64,000 nucleotides of DNA, from NCBI RefSeq assembly GCF_040954645.1, contig NC_092803.1, forward strand, positions 15,811,230-15,875,229, given 5' to 3'. Position numbers and translations under genes: made by a program. Shown piece by piece: positions 56,050 through 64,000 of this stretch (positions within the stretch are counted from its first letter, which is position 1; each line of letters opens with the position of its first letter). Origin of the DNA: Diabrotica undecimpunctata. Lineage: Eukaryota; Arthropoda; Insecta; Coleoptera; Chrysomelidae. The notes under the pieces were generated by a model that saw only the letters and a program-made list of their open reading frames with translations, was not told the DNA's origin and ran no database searches.

Positions 56050-56690
56050 AAATATTTTAGGTGAAGGAGATCTATTAAGTCTAAAAGTTATCACCGCAAA
56101 AACGAAAATATTGGTAAACCGGAATCCTTATCAACCAGTGCACATGCATATATACGGCACAAAGATAACCAAAGTCTCTAAGTTTAAATACCTGGACAAC
56201 TAGATCAGTGAAGATCTGAACCCTGACTTAGAAAGCCGAGCCCGAATTGAAATGACTAGGACAAACAATTACAATTACATTACAATTAAAATATAATTTG
56301 AAGGGCTACATATATTCCATATAATGTAATATGGAAATCAAGTGTTGACGCTACAAGTCGCCAGTTAACAATTTGAAACCTGGTTATATAGACGAATTTT
56401 ACGAATACCTTGGACTTTACACAATACAAACTTGCAAGTTCTTCACCGAAAGAGCAGAGAAAATCTGCTGGCTGATTGAAATCATAAAAAAACTGCTTAT
56501 TTTAAACATATAATAAGAAACAACAGATTTGTAGATAGAAGATAGTGCTTCTGACTTAAAAAGATACGAGATTGGATAGGTTTGGGCTCAAACGATTTGC
56601 TGAGAAAGATCCAAAAAAGAGAAGAATTTGCCAAAATTGTTGGCAATCTTCGATAGGAAGACGTACTGGAAGAAGAAGAGAACGTATAAC
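56050..56690 (+). pseudogene. Degenerate LINE C-terminus
   Basis: Fragments: KVITAKTKILVNRNPYQPVH, KVSKFKYLDN, LEIP-type residues replaced by RIPWTLHNTNLQVLHRK, TAYFKHIIRNNRF, and EEFAKIVGNLR before a GGAAGAAGAAGAG tail. Stops and frameshifts throughout. Confidence 0.6.
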
Positions 56691-56767
56691 ACTACTTACG
56701 GTTTATAAAGCACGTATTTAAATATATACAATAATTAAAGCAAAAAGTTTAAAAAATTTTCACTTAC

Positions 56768-57394
56768 CGCTTTGAAAATCTGTTCCATCAAATTCTTCCA
56801 AGAACGATCATCAACGTCTTCGGCGATAGTTTCGTTCGAAATATTTACTCCAGGAGAAATACCTTCCAAAATACTTTCTTTAATCTCTTCAAAATTCCTC
56901 ACAAGGCTTTCGTTAGCAACTTTGAGTCCAGAAGCAATATCTTCAAGTATATTTTCTTGGATATCTTCAGCAGTTTTAAGAGTATCATTTGAAATTATCG
57001 TGTCAGGGATTATAGATTCAAGAATGTTGTCTGGAAGGCTACCTTCGATTATTGTTGTATTGGTATCTATAATAAGATCATGTGGGTTGTCGTGAATAGG
57101 TACGTCTTCGGAGGATTTTTCATCAGAATCTTCAGACTCTTGAGATGGCATGTCAGAATCGTTTCCAAGACCTGTAGTTTCATAAGCTCGGCTTTTAACT
57201 ATAACAGGTGCCTGCAGTTCTTTGAAATCTTCCTGAATCTGACCTCTATTAGAAATCCTACTGGTGACTATAAAGTCAGTGCTGTTTTGTCTCATTTTAA
57301 AGAAGTAACTTTTCCCGTTACCACTCCCATTCCCGTCGATGCTTTTAGAAGAAGAAAGGTGAATGCAAATCACTAAAACACACAACAATCTCAT
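56768..57394 (-). CDS. Secreted acidic protein with triple repeat, exon 1
   Basis: ATG at 57394; the signal peptide is MRLLCVLVICIHLSSSKS. The exon runs 209 codons to a GTAAGTG donor at 56767 (phase 0, after EQIFKA). The mature part is acidic with a Ser/Glu/Asp block (SQESEDSDEKSSEDVPIHD). Then come three imperfect repeats of about 25 residues, with the cores NILESIIPDTIISNDTL, NILEDIASGLKVANESL and SILEGISPGVNISNETI, each ending in an N-glycosylation sequon (NDT, NES, NET). No family is recognised. The candidate terminal exon at 41051-41170 is on the same strand and in matching phase. The few codons past the donor in the longer frame are intronic. Confidence 0.65.
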
Positions 57395-57436
57395 TATTAA
57401 CGTCGTTTCTTGGTCTGTGAGTAAACGTTGTATGAT

Positions 57437-57447
57437 GCTTTTTATTT
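57437..57447 (-). promoter_or_regulatory. Possible TATA-like box of secreted-protein gene
   Basis: AAATAAAAAGC on the minus strand lies about 45 bp upstream of the ATG, with TCACAG nearer the ATG as a possible initiator. This is weak evidence from position and composition only. Confidence 0.3.
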
Positions 57448-58835
57448 GGGCAAGAGGATCTTGGTATTTAGCTTAAGTGGGTAATTTTTTCATCAAAAGA
57501 CTTGCCAACTTTTATTAACTGATTCATTTGGAACGAGGTGGGCTCTTTTACAACTGTAATTATGCGGTTATATTAATGTAAGGTCTTTACTCTGTTAAAT
57601 AGGTTGCGTAAATATTTTTACATGATACAAGGATGCAAAAATTTATAGGGATAACACGTGTGCATTGTTAGTAACTTATTCAATTGGGTTAGGTCGAGTT
57701 TTTATAACACTTTCGTATATCGGAATAATTTTTTATGCATATACTAAAATTGGAACGATGCTGTAGATCAGCGTGGCGGCTGGGAAAGGATAATAATCCA
57801 CTCATTTTTTTGTCAAAACAAAATACGGAAAGTGGTAAAAATAATACAGTCAAAATTAATATTTTTAAAGCCATGGAAGAGCGTGGATTTAATTTCTTAA
57901 ATGATACTTCTAAAATATTAATTCAGGGTTCCCTAAATGAACATATATCATATAGACCAGGGCGGAACTGTTTTGACGTGGATGTGGGAGGTGTTATTCG
58001 GATTAAATAGTTACGTGATTACTTAAGTAATAATAATTCTCAAATAGGTCGGGAACAATAATAAAAGATTAAAATATTTAAAAATTACTAAAAACATTTT
58101 TTAGTAATTTTTACATAACAAATTTTTTTCTGCTCTTCTTACTTATAACTTTAAAACAGTTCATTTAGGAGTAAAGTCGTACTGAAATAAAATAGCGACA
58201 ATTTGCAAATTGCAAATTGCATAATAAAACCTTACGAACTAGTTTACGAGTAAGTTTAAGTTGGTGCATGTGATACTTAAATATATATAAAAATACTTTA
58301 GTTGCTTGTACCTAAACGTACTGTAATTTCTTAGTTATTCGTTAATAAACTCTTCCACTGAATAATATGGTCTTTCAGATAGATAGGCTTTTGTCAATTT
58401 ACGAAACTAAAGGAAAGAAGTTATAGATTTAAGTTGCACAGGAAAATGGTTGTATAATTTTTTGCCGAATATAATATGGATTTCTTTACTAACTCTAAAA
58501 AAAATATATTATATTGTATAGTAACTGGTAGCAAATGGTAGCAAAAATAAAACAGGCAACAGGTTAGTTTTGCAGAATAGTTATTGTTAAAATCAAGACT
58601 TACTAAAGTAATGTGCTAATGTGCTATCCTTGCAACATACGATGAAAGAGTTAAAACATCTGTACCACAGATAGTACATAGCTTCTTTTTCAAGAATGAA
58701 ATGCAAACTTTAAATAAAATTTTAAGTTAAATTAACAACCGCCAGATCTTCTAAATATGTGTCGTTCATTATTATATAAATTCTTGAAGCAAATCAATTT
58801 TAAGTAAGTAAATATGAGTTAGCCACAATTATAAT
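57448..58835. other. Spacer; two opposed short frames, none supported
   Basis: At 57689-57874 the minus strand has a 61-codon frame with a signal-peptide-like start (MALKILILTVLFLPLSVFC), and the plus strand has a 91-codon frame over the same bases. Neither is recognisable and they exclude each other; no splice context favours one clearly. The remainder is AT-rich. Confidence 0.35.
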
Positions 58836-58836
58836 A

Positions 58837-59571
58837 ATAATAATAATAAAACTTTATTCATCCTTGCAGATTATTTACATAATATAGGACATGTCAAAGT
58901 AAAAAGAAACGTTAAAGACTACCTATACAATATACACATACACATAAATATAGAAACAACATACAACATATCTAAGACATAAATTCCGAGACACTATAAA
59001 AACATGACTCGATGAGATAAGTCTTCAATTTATTCTTAAATGACCTATCAACATCTGCTTCACTTTTTAATTTGGATGGGAGCTGATTAAAAAACCTTAC
59101 GCCGCTATAATCAGGGTTTTTTTCAAACATAGAAGTGTAATGTTTAGGAGTCCTAAAGAAATCTTTTTTTCTGGTACGATAATTGTGTACATCTGAATTT
59201 GATTTCAATCTATTAATATTAGCTTTTGTATACAGAATACTTCTGTATATAAAAATTGAGGGAACAGTGAGTATTTGATATTTTCTAAAATGCTCTCTAC
59301 ACGTATGTCTATATGGTAAATTAAAAATCAAGCGAATTATGCGCTTTTGGGCTATAAAAACTTTCGAGACATTTGTTGCACTGCCCCATAGAACAATATT
59401 ATATGACAAATGTGAATAGATGATAGCGTAATAAACATTAAGTATCTGTTCCGTTGTAAATAAGTATTTGAGTTGCAAAAGAGCATAGTATCCAGAATTA
59501 ATTTTTGAACATACATGGTTAATATGTACCTCCCAGCTCATATTACTGTTTATAGTAAATAAAACGTACAA
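58837..59571 (-). pseudogene. 5'-truncated LINE, RT C-terminus
   Basis: An open frame of about 199 codons encodes SWEVHINHVCSKINSGYYAL, AIIYSHLSYNIVLWGSATN, QKRIIRLIFNLPYRHTCREH, and the end VDRSFKNKLKTYLIESCFYS. The copy ends in a (TTA)n tail (plus-strand TAA/ATA repeats at 58837-58850). The catalytic core is missing; the frame is clean, so the insertion may be fairly recent. The C-terminus resembles that of the insert at 39341-39702. Confidence 0.8.
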
Positions 59572-59846
59572 CCCAAAAAATATATTATGTCTGAGTTAGG
59601 GAATCACTTAAAAGAGAAAGAGCTTCATTCTTTATAAGACCAGCTGATAAATGATATTATCTTGATAAATATTGGATAAATGTCTGAATGAATTCCATTG
59701 GATTTTAAAAATAATTTTATCACAAATATATCGCTTTCGTATACGTTCACTATTTTCTTCTACACTGTGATAAATAAACTCATAAAAATTCTTGTTTGTA
59801 ACAACCCAACATTTTTTTATTGTAATTAGAAAAACAAAAACATAAA
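59572..59846. other. No gene recognised
   Basis: Short AT-rich spacer between the LINE and the TIR element C. Confidence 0.4.
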
Positions 59847-62428
59847 TCGTCGCCGTGGATGTGAAGAGAGCTAACCAACAAAAGGCAGTTTCGAGATAAT
59901 GAGCATTTTAGATTACCATGTCCAGGAAAAAATACATTTTAGCTTATAACTTTCCTGTTCATTGAACTATTCCTAAAATTTTTTTAGGATTTATCAAACA
60001 AAGTGTTACCTACTTTGTACTGAACCAAACACTAATAAAACATTGATTTATATGAGGGTAGAAGGGTTTGTTCACTTAGCTCCATTCACCACTAGATAAC
60101 TTTTCACAAGTCATACTGTTTTTTGTTGTGTGAAAAAATCTAAGTTTACGAAATTAAATAATACAAGGTGATATCATGCTTAAAATGTATAATTTTGGAT
60201 ACAAAAATAACACAAAAGTATGAGAAATTCAATTTAGTTTTTAGTCTTTAACATTGAATATACAGAAATCTTATTATTTTATCGCTACTCCGATTCCGAA
60301 TCGTCTGCAGCGATTCTCTCTATTGGTTTTAGAAGTCGGAGGTAGTAATCATGGTAGGTGGCTGGGACAGTACCTGACCTACAAAGATCTTGTAGATCTT
60401 TTAGTTTCTTAGGCTCTATTTCTTAAGCAGAAGGATACAGTTTCGGAACCTCACTGAAAACATTGTTGTCAACTCGAGTGTTTCTACGAATGCACAATTG
60501 TTTGAAGTCTACCTGACTACGTTGTGTTTTATAGAAGATTATATCAAGGGGTTCTTTTCTATATTGCAGCCATTTGATATTTAACCACTTCATAACATCG
60601 CTATCAACTGTCTTCGTTTTGTTAATAATTAATTTTTCGCTGTTTTAAAATCTAAAAAATGGCTGTAATCTAATTTCTTAATGACGTATAGAGGGTAATT
60701 TACTTTGGCTGTTCTTGCCACTGTATACCACCCGGCAGGCACATATATTTTAATTTTTCGTCCCCTACTTTCAATCGCAGAATGAACGCTGTCGCATTCC
60801 ATTCCGGAATGTCCGGATTCCATGAACTTTTGATTAATAATTTGTAAATTATCAAAAGAAGACAAAGCTTTTATAAACATTGCAGATAAAATGGAATTTC
60901 TATTTTTGACCTGTTGCAGTATCAGAATAAAATGTTACTTCACTCACTTCAGATGGTAGCTCAGAAAGCATGTTCCATAAGCATGTAGCTACTTCTGATG
61001 ATCATTTTGTACCATTCAATTCATGCCACATGTAGTTAATAGCAACAGTAGTTTTGAGATTATACACCGTAAAATTGTAGATTTTTACCGTTTATAATAT
61101 AATTGCCCCACTTCTAATTGAGAAGTCAGTAAAAGCTTTTCCATATCCATAGTGAAGGTATTGAAAGTATTATAAATTTTAGCACGATCTTTGTCAATTT
61201 TCTTATGCTCTCTATCCTCCTTCTTTCGAATTTGATGTAGATTGCATTCATCTTGATGTTTTTCTTTTTTGTCTTCGGTTTTATTTGTGAATTGCGTTCA
61301 AAAGCTACATAGGTCTGTTTTTGATTTATGAAAACCATAGTTAAATTCGGTGCTAAATATATGTTTATAATAATAAAACGACAATGAATCTTCCTGATAC
61401 TCTTCGCAGTATTTTAAATAATCCTGGTAAAGTCGTTTTTCAGACAAACTAGAAGGTACGTATTTCCTCTTGGTTGAATCGACAATAGTGAGAATCAATC
61501 ACCGGTAGTGATTTAATGTGATTACGAACTACCTCCTTTTAATTATCTGGGATTTTATTAGGGGGAACTTTTTGACCTATCTTGTCCTCCTCTATGATAC
61601 CTGACGACTTTGACTTTTTTAAAGCCGTTTCAACTTTTTTTCCAGATATATCAAATGTACCCAGAAAAAACTTTTTAAATACTTGGATGTTCTCGTCGTC
61701 CAACCTTAAATTGTACACCATAGTGTATTTGCGTCTAGAGGCGGCATCTTCATTATTTGTTTTATATCGCATTAGGTATTTTTTGCGTAATTCTACTACG
61801 GATAAAGCTCCATCTTCCTCTTTTATCTTGAGCGGAGTGAAAATCATCAAATAATGTTTGCCTCTTTTCCTGGCTAATTTTTTATGTGCACCTATAGTGA
61901 CATTTACAATTACCGGGTTTAACAGATTTTCCTCTAACAATATTACCTTTTTGCGAAATATGTTCCTTTAAAGAAAGTCTGAGGCTCCTTTGTTGATTGC
62001 GTTTCCAAGTTGATGGAAGCCTTTTGCGTTTATGTATAAAATAAACTTAATACTTGTTACAATCGAGTACCGTTAGATTTTGCTTTAACAGCAAACCGCA
62101 GCTAACGATAAGGTGACTAATCGACTGTGTCATAATAATTTATTTGTCTGTTGTTATTTGCATACTAAGCTTAATCGTCTGATAGCTCTGCTCACCACTG
62201 ACAATATGTTCAGTATCCGGTGGTGGTAAGTGGCATATATCACTTCACTCCAAAAATTAAGGATTGTGATTTCACTTAGCATCCTTTCACACTTTATAAA
62301 CCATTTGAAACAACATATTCACTTAGATCTCTCCATTATAATATGAAATCTTTCTTTCTGATTGCGATGCTGCAGTTAGTTATTTTTAAGAAAATGTGGG
62401 TTAACTGTCTTCACATCCACGACGACGA
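59847..62428. mobile_element. TIR DNA transposon, copy C (decayed)
   Basis: Inverted ends of about 30 bp with three mismatches: TCGTCGCCGTGGATGTGAAG at 59847-59876 and TCGTCGTCGTGGATGTGAAG read from 62428. They enclose a minus-strand pseudogene related to those of elements A and B. The element is 2582 bp. No clear target duplication was found. Confidence 0.75.
60290..61980 (-). pseudogene. Transposase-like protein of element C, decayed
   Basis: Across frames the order is CHYRCTYKISQEKRQ (Cys-rich head), VFKKFFLGTFDISGKKVETA and SSGIIEEDKIGQKVPPNK, VVRNHIKSLPVIDSHYCR, RKYVPSSLSEKRLYQDYLKY and HIFSTEFNYGFHKSKTDLCS, VTFYSDTATGQK (the D-x-x-x-x-GQ core), FMESGHSGMECDSVHSAIES, then VPAGWYTVARTAKVNY and an acidic C-terminus. 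Multiple stops and frameshifts. The layout matches element B most closely, including the GH...DS.H motif. Confidence 0.65.
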
Positions 62429-63363
62429 AATATTGGAAGTGAATTGGAAAAATTATTATTCAAACATAAACAAACAAAGTTAGATTAGAATCGACTTGTG
62501 GGGTTGTCCGATACTGATTACTGGATTACCGCAAGGCCGGGATAATCAACCAAAAAAGAAAATATATTTGGTGACTTTTCTATTAACTTTCTTGGGTGTG
62601 AATCTGTCTTTTTAGTTTACTCCTGGTTAAAAAACAAACTTTAGTAAAAGTTTAAAAGATTAGGCACTTCAGTTATAAAATAGGAAAAATAAATTTAAAT
62701 AATTACTAATAATAATCAATAAAGAACAAAATAATTTTATTAATTATAATCTTCAGTCCATACAATAATAGTTTTTGTGCATGTGCAGGTGAGTTATTCT
62801 TATAGTCGTATTTAGAATAGAATTATTATTACACTGATAGAACATATTATGTATTTTAATACAGCAATTCATGGTTTTAAATTGCATTTCTTAGTTAATT
62901 GATCATTAAAATCTTATGAAAAAGAATATAAACTTTTTCTCATTGGCCATAAAAAAGTATAATTAGGTAAAACAAATTGTTTGCAAAAAGATTCAGCAAA
63001 GTTAAAAATGATCGACCTAAAAATATGTCTTCATTGACATAAAAACAAAAGCAATCATGTAACTATATTTTTCGAGAGCACTCAAACAAAACTATTTTTT
63101 TCGCTGGTACCCAAATGAAAGTTAGTTTTTTCACCGAATTTTTTAAGATGACTGGTCCTCATGTGCAGGCAGATAAAAATAATATTTTTTGCCGAGAAGT
63201 AACTAAAAGTAATTCTTTTCGTCACAAAACTTTTAATAAATGTAGTCTTTGATTTTTAAAAGTGGTTATATTTACATACAATCGCGCTGTAGCAGGGTGC
63301 GTATCGGGCCGAATGGAAAAGAAAACGTTATTTAATATTTCTGTGTAAAAGAAAGTTAAAAAT
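62429..63363. other. No gene recognised
   Basis: AT-rich; no coding or repeat signal I can support. Confidence 0.4.
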
Positions 63364-63588
63364 ATGGAGGCTTGGATAGAAGATCTCGCCGTGTTGGCAT
63401 TATTACTTGATGAAGAAAAAGAGCAAGAGCAGAGAAGGTGGAAACTAAGAAGATATAGTGTGCATCATATGTGGAAAAAAAGACAAACCGAAGGAGAATT
63501 TAAAATATACAGAGATGTTTTGGATGATAAATTAAAATTTCATGAATATATTAGAATGTCCAGTACTCTTTTTTTCTTTGTTCTTTAA
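63364..63588 (+). pseudogene. PIF/Harbinger-like transposase N-terminus (tentative)
   Basis: The 74-codon frame contains RRWKLRRYSVHHMWKKRQTE, GEFKIYRDVLDDKLKFHEYI and RMSSTLF, resembling the RRFWVHP...GEY...L..D..KF..YFRM pattern at the start of Harbinger transposases and HARBI1. The frame ends soon after the FRM-equivalent, so the copy is truncated or continues in another exon outside reach. GC-rich sequence around 63660-63770 may be element end sequence. Confidence 0.45.
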
Positions 63589-63917
63589 TACATATAAAAA
63601 ACCATAACATACTAACTGCACAACATCTTCTGCTTGTCTGTTTACCAGCACAGTGTTTATACAAGTCCGTGCGGTCCGTGTCATTTCCGTGCATCGCTAG
63701 TGCCGAAAACAAAAATATCGTTTAGGATTAATTTCAGGCCGGGCACGGACAGGCCCCGTCCGGAAAATTGTACAAGTGGATTGGGGATTGAAAGGATCTT
63801 AATTATGCATGCTTAAATTAAGCGTACTTGCGCAAGCAAAACGGTATGTGTGTACCCAAGATTTTCACGCTTGAACAAGTTGGGGTCCGTTGTGTTGCTT
63901 TGTGAGGTAGCATTTGA

Positions 63918-64000
63918 GTAATTTTCGTCATTACTAGTGATCTCAAAAAGGTTAACCGTGAATTATTGGAAGAGTTTATTCAAGAATACCAAAATCAGCT
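63918..64000 (+). CDS. Possible start of a MADF-domain ORF (tentative)
   Basis: The window ends inside an open frame reading VITSDLKKVNRELLEEFIQE and YQNQ, similar to the first helix of MADF/Myb-SANT-like domains (LLEEFIxxYRxxPCLW). Harbinger elements carry such a second gene, and a Harbinger-like N-terminus lies 350 bp upstream. No start codon is visible, and the fragment is too short to be sure. Confidence 0.25.

Noticed and set aside
57735..58010. 91-codon plus-strand frame
   Set aside because: No recognised domain; overlaps an equally plausible minus-strand frame with a signal-like start, so neither was called.

Overview
This window looks like AT-rich, intron-bearing insect nuclear DNA, most likely from a beetle with a large, transposon-swollen genome. 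The host signal is a six-exon classic odorant-binding-protein (OBP) gene on the minus strand, with six cysteines in the canonical spacing. A second OBP-type first exon with a matching promoter lies at the left edge. There is also a secreted, acidic, N-glycosylation-rich protein gene whose first exon is at 56.8-57.4 kb. Its likely last exon is at 41.05-41.17 kb. Nearly everything else is mobile DNA of many classes, often nested, with target-site duplications (TSDs) still readable.

Layout. 0-1.1 kb: exon 1 and promoter of the left OBP paralogue. 1.4-10 kb: an RTE-like LINE tail, an intron-bearing Tc1 transposase split by a Jockey LINE, a decayed Jockey, and a decayed minus-strand LINE carrying its own nested LINE tail. 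10.3-32.9 kb: the OBP gene. Its second intron holds a MITE and a terminal-inverted-repeat (TIR) transposon with a 34-bp perfect TIR. Its first intron, about 17 kb, holds a second transposon of the same protein superfamily with different ends (37-bp TIR), a deleted mariner, a TTAA MITE, an IS630/Tc1-like transposase split by a LINE, a LINE split by a piggyBac deletion derivative, a foldback element carrying a tRNA-Asp-like gene, and Penelope-like pieces. 33-45 kb: LINE fragments in both orientations, a piggyBac transposase interrupted by two LINE tails, a 76-bp-arm hairpin and a long decayed LINE. 45.2-53.7 kb: an RTE-like LINE with a 657-aa reverse transcriptase ORF, whose endonuclease is split by a young, nearly intact Ty3/gypsy element (LTRs about 1 percent divergent by eye, 4-bp TSD, primer-binding site and polypurine tract visible, extra ORF after pol). 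54.9-64 kb: LINE remnants, the secreted protein exon, a third decayed TIR transposon of the same superfamily, and a Harbinger/MADF-like edge.

How it fits together. The two host genes run on the minus strand and keep their splice phases despite introns grown by insertion. The most interesting non-host signal is three structurally different DNA transposons (12.8-15.4, 15.9-18.9 and 59.8-62.4 kb) encoding related proteins with a Cys-rich N-terminus and an RNase-H-like core (motifs FDLQ, [CS]D-x-C-x-GQN and GH...D-x-x-H/F). No database search was possible. Family names rest on recognised motifs, and clade-level names for the LINEs are tentative.
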